DNA from: Allacma fusca
Taxonomy: Eukaryota > Arthropoda > Collembola > Symphypleona > Sminthuridae
Assembly: GCA_947179485.1 (NCBI GenBank)
Contig: OX359248.1
Location: 26,731,378 to 26,795,377, forward strand
DNA: 64,000 bases
Direction of reading: 5' to 3'
In this document: piece after piece, positions 1 to 11,515 of the stretch
Position numbering within the stretch: position 1 is the first letter of the stretch
How the letters are laid out: the number at the start of each line of letters is the position of its first letter
The notes under the pieces: generated by a model
What the model was told of the DNA's origin: nothing
Databases searched by the model: none
Seen by the model: only the letters and a program-made list of their open reading frames with translations
Program-made: the position numbers and the translations under genes

Positions 1-2611
1 TTAGTAAAGTTATCCAGCATAATGCATATTAACAAGGGCAATTTCAAAGCAAGGCTGACTGACCAACACTTTATCAGCTTAAATAGTTTAATTTATTATT
101 ACCGTTTTAAACGCACACTGTATAGCCTTTATTTATCACAACATTTAATTATTTTAAAAACATTTGTGCCCCGCAATGTAAGATTAATTTAAAAATAATT
201 CTGAAATTTATTAAATTAATTTTCTAGGGTATTTGTATTATTATTAAAATTTATGGCTACCAGACAGTCTAACCACCTCGGCGGATGGCTTGATTGCTAG
301 TTATTTTAATAATTAACGCATGGTCAGAATAATAATATCATCTTCGACGTGAGTTGATTTTGATTTGAAATAATTGAATTAATAATTATTTCTTTTTTAA
401 ACTCTAGATTTTTCATTAAAAAAGCCAAATTTGAGAATTCTCAGAGTAATAATTTGTCCGAGGCTCACAATCGCAGCAGCATAAACTTCCGTAATGGTTT
501 ATAAGAATTTTGACTCAATTTGTCAATGTAAATAAATAAACGGCCAAACATAGATCCGACATCGTAATCACCACCAACATCAACAACATTAAATAGATCA
601 GAAAAAAATAAATAGAGCTCTATTTCTCAAGCAACTTATTCTCATATGAGCCCTAATTTGTGAACAAGTATTATTCCGCAATGACTGCTGAAGTGCAGAT
701 TAGGAAACATTAAATGAGTCTGCAAATCTCTAGTTCTCATCTCATCTGAACTTATATCATAGAGTGAGCAAGTTCAGTTCACTTGGCTACCAGACTAGGT
801 TACGTGTCTGACTATATTTACGCATCTGGTATATCATTTTAAATGAACAGAATTTACAAGTCCCGTAAAAACTTAGAACCCTTTGGAGTTTGCAATGACA
901 GAACATATTACAAAAGGCTGTCAAGTAAACGCGAGGGTAAGTTAAATACTCGTGAAGTTTAATACTAGCCTGTAGAAAAACTTGAGAAGTTTCATCTAAA
1001 AATGTAAGTCAAGTTACCCATGCATGGTTACAATTAACAGTATGTAGTTTATACTCGGCAAGACAGGCAAAAAAAAAGTCACGGCGGAATTAAATGAGCG
1101 ATGTTCGCTGACAGAGGTGTTAATGTAATTTGTGTCTCCTATCTTGACTATGAACAATGTAATTTTAAGTTAAATAACCGTCAGCTTCCTAATTATCTTA
1201 CGCTGTTCAACAATTGTCTTTTGTCCTCAAGCACTGCATGGGGATCGCAATGGAATTCCTGTCCTGCTTATATTTGCTCAAGAAAACTGTGTAATGTTCA
1301 AATAAAATAACCTCTCCCACTGCGTTCCTTGAGGTTGAGACAAACTGCTGTTAAACCTTTACTTATATACCATACCTATACCCACAAAAGACGCTGGCAG
1401 CTTGCAAATCAACATTTATGATCATTCCACAACAACTGTCTTTTTGTGCCGATGGATGTTTTTTAAAGGTTTTTGCATTGCGTATATTGTATATACAAAA
1501 ACCCACATGTACAAGATGAATTCGTATGAGCTGAAGCCGCTGAAGGCACTTAAACTCAATTTCAATGGAGTAAAATACCCCGACCACAGGCACACTTTGT
1601 TTTTCAGGTTATTTATTGTTTTCATTTCATCTGATTTGCTTGAATTTGTCATACTAGTACTCCTAAACTATAAAGCTAAAAATACATGATACTTCCTTGA
1701 ATATGTCTCAATGGGTATCCGACACTCGCACATTTTTGTGGTCAATTAGTATGAGAATTGTGTCATGATATGCTTAGCCCTTGGAGGCACTCACATGAGT
1801 TCATTACATGCGGGATTACATATGTAAATTGTAAACAAAGTGAATAAACACCTTTCAGATAAAAATTTCAGCTCGGGATAACTGACTTAAATAGCGTCTG
1901 AACTGAATAGTCAACCAGTTATTTTGATTTCATTTTTATTTGTATGTACGCTATACACTTATCACAGAATGAGAAGACAAGAACTATCAGTACTAGGGTT
2001 GTGTGAATTTTTTACCCGGTCATGCTTACTGCATTCCCGACACATTTTTCTCTATTTTATGCAAATGAGCTCTTGGCAAGTGATGACTTGATGATACCTG
2101 TCAACGTAAACATAACTGTGTTCCATCAAGGTGTCCGTCAATTTTTAGATGCAATTTGCACGGCTACTAACATATAGCAGCAACAGCCCTGCTCATGTCT
2201 TTTCGTGGCGGAGATTATGTAATTGCTTTTAATTTGACGTGCCAACGGTCGGAAATAATTAATGGTTATAAAATCAAACAAAGTTAGCTATTATTACGTA
2301 TGACGGAAGAAGTGCACATTTAGAGGTTCCATTTTGTGAGCAACTCAAAAATATGTACTACATCGACATGCGTAATTATTTAGGTATGTATGTGTAACAA
2401 AACTTTATTTATCACGTGTTCAACCAAAAGTTAAATAAAATTTATACTGTAATGTATTTTAGCAAGTACACTGACGCTTTCCAGCATTCCATAGATCCTG
2501 GTGAACTAAATACTAGTTACTAACAATAAGTTATAATATGTTACCATTAACATAAATCATACTGATAAGAGATGAAGTGCTAAGTATTGTTACTAACTGT
2601 TAATACTAGTC
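1..2611. other. Gene-less AT-rich flank
   Basis: No convincing gene. Short open frames exist on both strands (for example 1402-1689 plus and 1363-1593 minus), but they overlap each other, have AT-driven composition, lack paired splice sites and resemble nothing I recognise. No microsatellite longer than a few units is visible. The right end is probably the 3' untranslated side of the tetraspan gene that ends at 2612 on the minus strand. Confidence 0.6.
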
Positions 2612-3428
2612 TCAGTCCATCATCGCATATGGAATGCTTCGCATTTTTCTGACAGCTATCGTTAGGAAATTAGTTATCAGGAAAATTCCTATAAATGCAC
2701 AATTCAAACCAGAGACGATAATCACAACCTGCAGCTCTTTTTGTACAGCTCTGGCATTCGATTCTTGAGGAGGATACGAATATAGAAATACTGAGGTCTG
2801 GAACACAATCATTGAGCCAACGAAACTTGGGAGAGTGAACCACACAAAAAATTTCCACTTTGATTTCATTCCCTGAGAATAAATTATGTCACATTAGAAT
2901 TTAGCATAAAAAATTCTAACCTGTTTAGAGACCCCATTTCGTTTGTATAAATGTATATGCATACATTATTAAGCATAAAAATATGTACTCAGGAAAAGCC
3001 ATCCATGTAAAATAAATAATTTCTTTTAAAGTTGAAACAAATTACCAGTAAACATAGAATCTGAGTTGATCCAAATTGGAAAATCCCGGATAAAATTCCA
3101 AAGGCGAAAGCTACGCATATCCCACGGCTTAATGTCCCGGCCTCAATATTAGCAAACCAGACTGTAGCACTGCAAAACAGGGCTATCCCAAAAATCTGAA
3201 AATAATTTAATAGCACAAAATTAGGGTGCATCTTTCGGAATTAGGGAGGAGTTTTATCCATGGTTTGTATAGAATTTTATACTAGCTATTAGAAAAGTTT
3301 CAATCAAACAGTACCATGAACCAAGCCCCAACGAAGATTTGAACCAATTTTCCAGGATTACATTTTCTCGGATCTTCCGTTACGTCCAGGGTTATGGGAA
3401 TTTCTGCTGTTTCAGTTTCAACACTCAT
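2612..3428 (-). CDS. Unclassified four-pass (tetraspan) membrane protein
   Basis: Three exons on the minus strand: 3428-3315, 3195-3046 and 2872-2612. Both introns are GT-AG and phase 0, which gives 174 aa. The start is the first ATG and opens a polar N-terminus (MSVETETAEIPITLDV) without a signal peptide. Four hydrophobic segments follow at about residues 26-50, 58-84, 95-122 and 133-158. A short polar loop (YPPQESNARAVQKE) lies between segments 3 and 4, and the protein ends in a short basic tail (RKMRSIPYAMMD). Size and topology resemble the many small tetraspan proteins of arthropods, but I see no tetraspanin CCG motif or claudin W-GLW-C-C signature, so I do not assign a family. It probably sits in the plasma membrane or an endomembrane with both ends in the cytoplasm. 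The exon structure is well supported because all three exons join in frame. The function is unknown. Confidence 0.8.
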
Positions 3429-4856
3429 TTTGCAGTGCAGGTAAAATTTGCTCACAAAAAGAACCAAAACAGACTCCAATGAAATTACTCAAAAAATTAT
3501 GAGACAATCAGCACTACTTATGAAACGTCTATGCATTTACAGAAACGGTCAAATACCGAAAATTACAAGACAATCAAGTATACTTCATATTTTAGTTCCA
3601 ATTTTTACAATAACTATCGTTGAATCGTTTATGAAAAATGTTACACTCCTTGTTTCTGAAGCTGCGAACAGTACTACACACAAGAAACAAGTAGCTAAAA
3701 ATTATTAGTGTCAATCCAGACACATAGGCACCTTTAAATAAATAAAGAAAATGAACACTGATAGTTTAGTGGTAAAATAAACAAATTATTTATACTAATT
3801 GCTCATGAAAGCAAAGCAGTGTCGATGTGGTCAAAAGCGATTTCCTGGTGTTCAACCTAGTCCAGCTTAAATAAATTACGCAAATAAGTAATCCTTAAAA
3901 TCCAGATAACGACAACCTGTGCTAGCTGTAGAATGAATGAATGAAATAATCACTCAGTATTTACTTTATTTTTAAGGACAGTATTTTGGGGGCTTTCATT
4001 TATCAGTTCCTTGCCGGCAGTTATCAAAGTCAATAAGTCAAAAAACCTGAACCTATGTAAATGCAGTTTTAGAAACAAGGTATGTATATAGTTGGTTCAG
4101 TTTAAGCATAAACAACTTTATCATCGAAGAATATGTACGTATAGCTAGCAGTTCCCCAGAATCCACTCAATCCAGATGGAATTCGCTCGAAATGGTTGAT
4201 GATATCCGTATTTATGTAATACATAATTGAGTGTATATATTCTGTGTATATTCAAACGGAGATGCAGTCACAGTTGTATGTATTTCACCATGAATCTTTT
4301 TTCTGACTGCGAGTGTAAATGTTTATTATCATAGTAATCATAAACAGTTTGGACTTCAATAAATGCTCTTTACTAAAATATAATAATAATTATTCAAGTA
4401 TTTGCTCAACACAGTAGTAGCAGTACTACACCTTTTTACCCAAACAACTTTTGTATACAAAATGTTGATAATATTTTCGTCTATCAGAATTTGGGACACG
4501 TTTTCCTTTAAAATGATACGGGCTTTAGGTTTAAAATCGCATAAGTTACTCCTGGTGCCTTCTCCAGAAAATAAATCGAATGGGCGGTCAATCCAAGAGC
4601 AACTACAGTATAGTAAGCCCTGTAACAGGGGTAGGAATGGGAGCCATTCATTATAAGTGGAAGTAATTAAGCAATGCAAGCGTAATCATGACTTGAATTC
4701 TCCCATGAGTATTGTGTGAACTATGTTTTTAGTGGTTATGGTTTTTGAAGTCATTAAATATGTTTCGACTGGGAAATAAATAAAATTAAATATTACAAAC
4801 TCTATTAGTCCCATGAATCAACTCACACTGCTACAGTCAAAACACTTTACGGAAAT
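3429..4856. other. Intergenic, nothing supported
   Basis: AT-rich sequence upstream of the tetraspan gene. It should contain that gene's 5' leader and promoter, but I see no clear TATA box. Open frames at 3448-3708 (plus), 4356-4679 (minus) and 4402-4656 (plus) are short, mutually overlapping and unlike known proteins. Confidence 0.5.
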
Positions 4857-4950
4857 ACATATCGTCACCGAAGCGGAAAAATGGTCTACGTAAGCATGCT
4901 TTTCTACAGCACTTAGACCATTTTGCACTTCGACCAGCGACGATATATGT
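4857..4950. ncRNA. Imperfect inverted repeat; candidate microRNA precursor or very small MITE
   Basis: The left arm (4857-4888) and right arm (4914-4950) are imperfect reverse complements around a 25-nt loop (4889-4913). Read by eye, the stem has an 11-bp perfect block beside the loop (AAAATGGTCTA with TAGACCATTTT). Next come a small internal loop, a 5-bp block (GAAGC-type, 4869-4873 with 4928-4932), an asymmetric bulge and an 8-bp block (ATATCGTC with GACGATAT). That is about 25 paired bases in a 90-nt unit, close to the geometry of a pre-miRNA, though the loop is rather large. The strand is undetermined because both strands fold. The outermost bases read TACATAT and ATATGTA, so a TA-flanked MITE hairpin is an equal alternative. 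I recognise no known microRNA seed in it. Confidence 0.4.
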
Positions 4951-5489
4951 ACATATGCAAATAAACATATTCGAACAAACTAAATATACCGCAGACAAAA
5001 TTGAGTATGTGTCAAATCCAGTTGTTCAATTTCACCGTATTTAGTTATTGTGAATTGTTGTCAGCCGGTTAAGATAATTGTCAGTTGGATCGAAGATTTT
5101 ACTTCAGTCGTTGCAGCTTTGTTTTCGTTGTTTGGTTGTCGCCCCATCTTTATTTCTCGTTAGTTCTTTAGACAATCTTGCCTTATCAGTTCAATGTCAT
5201 ATTTACACTGATTTTTCAGGCTTTTTTGATGATACTTAAACTTCAAGTTACTAACAATAATGCGTAAAAGCAAGCATGCAACGGTAATTGGAATGGAAGT
5301 ACCCAAAAATTGAATTTTATTACAGTACCAAAACCGATGCTAGTCGTCAACGCGGTTTTCCAATATTGTTGAAGTTGAAAATTGTAAATTGGGACGAAAT
5401 ATCCGAGTGATGCTTGGCAAAATACACATGCAACACGTTTATAATCTTGCAAATTAATCTATAGAACAAGAATTTATATTACTTTATCG
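4951..5489. other. Intergenic, no supported gene
   Basis: AT-rich sequence. A minus-strand open frame at 5243-5452 contains a Cys-x2-Cys pair (CVFCQ) and aromatic residues, and follows a possible splice acceptor. It might belong with the relic just upstream (5490-5635), but I see no family match. Confidence 0.4.
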
Positions 5490-5635
5490 CAATGCTTCAC
5501 ACGGTCATCCCTGATGTCATGTACTCTACGTTCAACTTGACGTTTTCGGTACATTGATCCATCCAATGTGACCACAAATTAATGTTTTGTACCCGCTAGA
5601 CAGCACTCATAAAATTTTCTACAATTAGGTTCCCG
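5490..5635 (-). pseudogene. Possible decayed chitin-binding (peritrophin-A/ChtBD2-like) fragment
   Basis: One minus-strand frame reads REPNCRKFYECCLAGTKH (from 5635 down), meets a single in-frame TAA, then continues with FVVTLDGSMYRKRQVERR and on to a Cys near 5490. The Cys-Arg-Lys-Phe-Tyr-Glu-Cys core matches the C-x-x-F-Y-x-C heart of the ChtBD2 family, which binds chitin in cuticle or peritrophic matrix. The following downstream cysteines are not in the usual places. The in-frame stop, the missing cysteines and the lack of a signal peptide or a clear exon structure suggest a broken copy. It could also be a chance resemblance in a short peptide. No functional product is implied. Confidence 0.3.
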
Positions 5636-7456
5636 GATCTGAATGAGCTTCGTGACGGAAGTTTTTCAATATTTCTTCGTACAGTTGTTTACCAACCTTG
5701 GCCCTTCTGGCAATGTCAGGTTAAATTTTAGGTTAGAGAGTCTCAGAACCCAAAAGAAATCTGGTCTTCCATTCTGTTTCACACAACCTGCACCAACACA
5801 AACCTAGTTTCAATGGTCACATTTGCAGAGATCGAATCGTTTTGCATTTAATGTATTAGCAGATAATGTGTATTAACATTAAGCTAACAATAAGTTTTTA
5901 ATATCGTAGCCATATAGACCAGTAAAGGGTTATAGTTACAATATCCTTTATAACACTCTACAGCATCCATCTCTAACAAGGGAATGAATTGATATTAAAT
6001 CCCTGACATTCGGTTAAACGGGACTAATTCTGATTAGCTCATAATTTTGGAACTTTGCCCTCTCCCAAACATTTCAATTTCTTCCGAAGTTCCAATAAAG
6101 AAGGGTCCATGTTAGAGTGAATGTGTTCCCAGAAATGATCTCGGGGACATTTGGGAAGTAATAACTTTTGATTCGTATATTTTAAATGAAACCTACTTGG
6201 ACTAGATTATTAATTGTTCATAAATTGGTCGACAAGGGGTTCGTTTTTGCGTAAGTCACAGTATTTATATGTAATTTCAATATTCTTTGGGAATATTATT
6301 TGATCATTCATCCCATATAAATATTGGTTTATTAGGATAGCGATACAGGTATTAACTATATTACAAAAATGACCGATATGACCATCCTTACTATACACCT
6401 TATGGACGTCTTTAGTTCGTCATGACAAACGAATCAGTCATTTATGAGCTGCCTAGGTGGAAGGACATGGGACTAAGATAAGACATCCAAGCCAGGGAGC
6501 TTGGACTACTTATTGTAAGAATGAAAAATCCGGAAGACTCATTAGTTCTTAGTACTACTGCACTTTTAATTATTCTTTGATTATCTTAATGGAGTAGGGA
6601 TCGAGGTTACAACAACATTTTATCTTTCCAAAAACGTCCCCGTTAATTGTTATTAAAATTGTAATTTTTAAAGATATTAATTTTATTATTATCTTGCCAA
6701 AAGGAAAAATTACCTCCATAGAGTTAGTTTTGTGTTACGAGAGAGTTAATTTTACGGTGGCGGAAGAAATCAGTCTTAAGCTTTTTCAAAGAACACCCTA
6801 TAAGGTATCAATACAGCTCCACTCATGGATATGGTTCTTGGAAAGCCAAAGATATTTCCTAAAAACAAGCGTCAAACAAAATGTGGGCCAAGTTTTTGAC
6901 CGTATATCATTTAAAGCGAACTAGATGTATCATTTAAATATTATTTGTTATTTATTATTACAAAGGTGTCATGTCTGGAATTGCTGGATATTTTAACGCT
7001 TTAGATACATACGTATGTACTAATTATTACTACTTCCAAAAAAATCTCATTCAATAAATAATGGGGTTCTTCTAAACCATATGTCAATCATTTCAGAAAT
7101 GAACAATAGTAAGAAATATGCATTCGCACAGTGTAAAGTCTTCCACATTAGTATTCATCATCACAAGTTTCAGTAGTCGAGGATGCTACATTTGTTAATA
7201 TTTGTACATACAGGTTTCGCACCTAAATAATTGTGTTCAGGGTGATGACCTATTAACATGACCGTATTAGTAATGTCCCAGTTTCTTACCATTTTCGATT
7301 TGTCGGGATGTTTGTGCCGATATATAAGATACATAATTTGTTGATTCGTATCACACGCCAAACACTTACTATGAACAGGAACAAGATACCATCTCTCCAT
7401 TTTATTTTTTTTCCCAGTCTACTAGACTAGTTTCCAGAAGTCTGTCATCTGTAAAC
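5636..7456. other. Intergenic, no supported gene
   Basis: AT-rich. A minus-strand frame at 7170-7400 encodes a 76-residue Cys/His-containing peptide (starting MERWYLVPVHSKC) but has no recognised domain. The last 60 bases before 7457 form the leader of the secreted threonine-rich gene. A CAGTC initiator-like element lies near 7417, with no clear TATA box. Other open frames look like chance. Confidence 0.5.
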
Positions 7457-7870
7457 ATGAACGGGATATTGATCTTGTCTTGTTTTATACTTATCTCATC
7501 AGCAGGAGTGTTGTCAATACCTCAGGTAGATTCATTAGGTAAATAACGCGTTACAATTTATTCCAGCGATTTTCTAAATTTAAGTATTAAAGTATATTAA
7601 ACACATTCTGACTTTTTGAATCCAGGGGTAACGATTCCTCAGCATCCTCGGGATATGCATTCTCCAAGCAGAGAAGAAACTTCTACTGATACCGTTGAGG
7701 AATGTCCAGCTGTTGGTACAGAACCGACTACTGATGAGATCAAGGAAGATACCTTGGCTAGTGCTTCTAACGCAATTACTACGACGGAAAGTACACTAGA
7801 AACTACTACAACGAAAAAAACAACACAGGCTCCAGGACTTGGCATTTTTGGGAACTGGATACCAGGCTAA
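7457..7870 (+). CDS. Small secreted threonine-rich protein
   Basis: Two exons, 7457-7538 and 7626-7870, with an 87-bp GT-AG intron in phase 1, give 108 aa. An alternative donor at 7526 is excluded because it would give a stop right after the junction. Residues 1 to about 20 (MNGILILSCFILISSAGVLS) form a clear signal peptide. The mature part is polar and acidic (SREETSTDTVEE), then a Thr-rich stretch (TTTESTLETTTTKKTTQ) suited to O-glycosylation, ending in a Gly/Trp/Pro tail (APGLGIFGNWIPG). There are only one or two cysteines and no known domain. A mucin-like or glycosylated secretory peptide is the reasonable reading, and function is inferred only from composition. The gene lies between minus-strand neighbours and is probably an independent unit. 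Lineage-specific short secreted proteins of this kind are common in arthropods. Confidence 0.65.
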
Positions 7871-8684
7871 TCGGTCAATGAATCAAGGGTAATCGAAGGC
7901 CAGTTTATTATATATTTGGGCCTTACCCTTAATACATGCTGGACAGATTCTGGATTATTTATACAAACTTTGAAATAATAACTAACAATAAGTAACATAT
8001 AATACATTGTTCATATTAAATTCATCCTCACTTTTGCTAACGTACCGAAGACCTAGAAAAAAATCTCTACTGACGCCACCTTGGTAGTACTTATTTCCAA
8101 CAGTTTCCGTTTCTTTACATTCTTTCATATAAATTGTGACAGAAGTCAGTCCACTGTTCCGAACCACAGATCTTGCAAAATTCATGCTTAAAAGTGTAAA
8201 CTTGTCCTTATATATTAGTCAGTCTGAACTGACTGATTAAGACTTTCTGCTAGAAATGAGCACTACCTCTGTGAAATACCTCATTACAACCTAAACTGAT
8301 CAGTATATGTGACAAGCCACCTACACAATTGTACGAAATACTTAATGCATTTTCCCTTGAGTAGACTGTTGTATGGAAGTTCGACCATTCTTGTGTCTTC
8401 CATATGTAATTATTATCTTTGACCAGAGTCTGAAGTGGTGCAGGACTATGAGCCATTTGAAGGGTACCTATGGTCACTCGGCAAGCCGACGTAACCGTTG
8501 GAAGGTTCCTGCAAGTAGATTTTAGACTTAATTTGGGATTAAAAATGAAAGTAAATAAATAATTACTTCAGTTTTTGTTGAATATAATTGGATAAATTTC
8601 AGGTCTTTAATCTAAAATTATAAACTAACAATGAAAGAATCATTGAGAGTACTGCATTGTAAAGAATCTACGAACAGAATGTTT
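7871..8684. other. Intergenic / 3' side of esterase, with two unexplained minus-strand frames
   Basis: This should hold the esterase 3' untranslated region; an ATTAAA variant signal lies at 8606-8611 in minus orientation. There is also an 86-codon minus-strand frame, 8509-8250, entered through a good splice acceptor (ACTTGCAG just upstream), and a 67-codon frame at 8185-7982 preceded by TATATAAGG. Neither matches a family I know, and I cannot join them in a consistent phase, so neither is called as a gene. Confidence 0.4.
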
Positions 8685-11515
8685 TTATAACTCTTGTCTA
8701 TCGTAATTATGATTACTTTGTTCCACATGGCGTGGGTAGCTAACAACTGAATGCTGAAGCATCAGATTATCCCAGTATGACATCCGTTGGGCAAATGTTT
8801 GCTCAATTACGGAAGTATTAGTATCGATACGATACCATTGCAAGGGTTCCATTCGAATAGCTTCTTTTATGGGTATTGGCTTCCAAACTTTTGCTGCACC
8901 CCAAGTGGAAGTAGGTTTCCTGTACCGATTTTCAGAAGAAATTTATTTGAAATTCTTTTCAGAGACATCAGTTTACTAGATCTGGTAAATAGCTTAAAAT
9001 ACTATCTGGATTGTATCGTCTAACCCGGTTGCAGCAAAATTGGTCCACAACTTTACTAAATGACGAGAGAGATCTTCATCAGGTCCTGGTTTCAATTCAG
9101 GAGCAAGTCCATTGAAAAGATACTGTAGTTCGTCCTTATGAGTAACACCTGGAATTGAGTACAACCTTACATTGTACATATAAGATATCTCCGAAAAAAT
9201 TGTAAAATTTTAAATAATCTACCCAATCCTTTCTCGAAGCCCCGATCCTGAAGGAAACTGAAACTTCCTTTATAAGCAAACATGTAAATGTACACTGGAA
9301 CAAGATGCTTGGCTTGAATAAGAGCAGTGGTTCGTACACCATGTACAAAATATCGATCCGAGTATAAATTTGTCAACTGTTGCCTCGTATTTTCGGAAAT
9401 AGGTTGGTCCTTGAAGTAGTAACTCTTAATAGAATCCGAAATCAAATTCAACTCTTGCTGGGAGGCACTGTCATCGTCATAGTACGTCAATGAAATTGGT
9501 GCGATTCTGTGCCAGTCATTATTTACATCTGATTCCAGCTGCTTTTCCTTCAAGATTGCTAAAGATGAGATAATACATATCTGGGTTATCTTTACCCTTG
9601 CCAAGCTAGAGTGAAATAAATACAATGATACTACAAGCTGAAGTTTATATTGAATACTAAAATTGACATTTACAAGAAGAATGGAAGTAGATTCCTTCGT
9701 CTTCACAAATGCCAGTCATAAAAGGAACTTGGTTAAAAGATCCCTCAGATAGGATCTCAAATGGTGCACGCGACAGGAAGACATCACCGGCGGATTGGTT
9801 TGGTCGTAGTTGCTCAACCACGGGTCCGAAGGGAACTGTCGGGTCCAGGTACCATTTCTTATAAAATGTATACAAATCAATTACATTTTCATTCATATCT
9901 TTCCACGTGCATATTACTTTCCTTTAGTGTGATCCCTTACTGCGAAAGACTGTCCCGCAAGCTCTTCTGGAGTCTTTTGATTTAAACATGTCAATAAATC
10001 TTGGGAATTATTGATGGAACAGTTCAGTTTTTGACCCAATTCATTTGCTCCGTACCGAGGATTTTTTAAACATGACCAAGGGTTCAGAGCTGCTCCACTT
10101 TGTGCTATTGCATGTTGGAATAGACCTAAATGAAATAAATTGCAGTTGGTACACAGTTTTTTCAAACAGTAGAGACAGATTCAAGAGATGACATTTTTTA
10201 TAATTCGGATAATACCTTTACTCATAGGTGACAACACTTGCAGAGACACAGCACCGCCGCCAGCGCTCTCTCCAAAAATCGTTACCAAGTTCGGATCACC
10301 TCCAAATTGTTCAATATTACTTTGGACCCATTTCAAAGCCGCAACTTGATCTTTCATTCCCATATTGCCTTGGATTATAGTGTCACCAGTGCTTAAAAAT
10401 CCTTGGATAATTTATTTAAAAAAAAGTTGTTATATTTTTAGGAAATCACAGTCCAAAGAATTTCAAGAGTGCAATGACATTTTACCAAAAGCTCCCAGCC
10501 TGTAATTAAATGTCACTAAAACAACATCTTCATCCATGAAGTACTTCCCTCCATGAGTGTGGCTCGTTCCCCACTGGAACCCTCCTCCGTGAATGTACAC
10601 CATTACTGGTAGTTTCCCTTTAGTCTATATTTCATCAATAATCATTTTTAGTCCTTTTCTAATAATGGGACATATCACCTTAATTGAAGGATTCCCGTCG
10701 GAATTCCTGTGTAGTTTAGTAACCCCCAAATTTTCATTTCTGCCATCTCTACAGTAATTTCATGGCAAAATTCTTTAATTTATCATACTGAATAACTGGT
10801 AAAAACATTGTGTTTTTTTATCATTAAAGTGCTTTAGAAAAAAGACATTATACATGTACAAAGGTGCAACAAATGTTTTGATGAAGAAATACATTACGTA
10901 ATTTCTGCATGATTTGGATCCGAACTTTGTTGTTTTTCTATAAGTTTCTTGCCCTCAACTCCAGAAAGTATTTTTATAGTGAACTACTGTAAGCATTAGC
11001 AAATGTGTTAATTCTAGAAAATCTAGTATATTATCCATAGACATACATTTGGTGTATTCACATTCAAGAACAAACAGTCCTCCTCTCCGAGCGCCTGGTT
11101 TTTAACCACATCAAACTGAATGCATAAGGGTCCATGAACTGTGGCATCTCTTACGCCCTCCCACGACTTGGGCGGAAGAAAACTTGGAGCCTAATAAAAC
11201 AAATAGGTAAAACTTTCTCTGTAGGTGTATGAGATCACATTTTTTTGTTCTCTAAAGCAACTTCATATACCTACACAAATTTTAATAACTGTTGTGTATT
11301 TGAACCCAAACCTGGAATCGCTCTGGTTTGTCCACAAAAGGGATACCTAAGAACCTATAATAATTTCTCCCACTTCGAGATGTCAGCTCAATTCCTTTCA
11401 GTTTCCCTTGTGCAATAGTAACAATATTATCATCATCAGCACAAACGGACCAAAAAACTAAGCTAAATAAAAACAAATGGACTTTTGACCGGAACATCTT
11501 CATGCAGGGAAACAC
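8685..11515 (-). CDS. Secreted type-B carboxylesterase (FE4/venom-esterase-like)
   Basis: Nine minus-strand exons: 11515-11312, 11190-11047, 10624-10486, 10401-10216, 10125-9941, 9857-9674, 9558-9223, 9148-9025, 8919-8685. All junctions are GT-AG and in phase (0,0,1,1,0,1,1,2), giving 578 aa, the usual length for alpha/beta-hydrolase carboxylesterases. The N-terminus is a signal peptide ([20 protein letters not shown]; Met5 is an equally possible start). The family landmarks are in order: [18 protein letters not shown] (first disulfide Cys), oxyanion-hole HGGGF, GAFGFLSTGD, then nucleophile elbow GESAGG with Ser208. After these come acid residue Glu340 in CEDEG and catalytic His463 in [12 protein letters not shown], then TNFAATG and [10 protein letters not shown] at the C-terminus. 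It should be a catalytically active secreted esterase hydrolysing carboxyl esters (xenobiotics, lipids or pheromones). Acetylcholinesterase or juvenile-hormone esterase is less likely, since JHE has GQSAG. The last junction (9025/8919) was chosen because it gives FAATG-KPTSTWG. Confidence 0.95.

Noticed and set aside
7170-7400. Cys/His-containing 76-codon minus-strand frame
   Set aside because: No regular Cys/His spacing for a zinc finger, no signal peptide and no partner exon.
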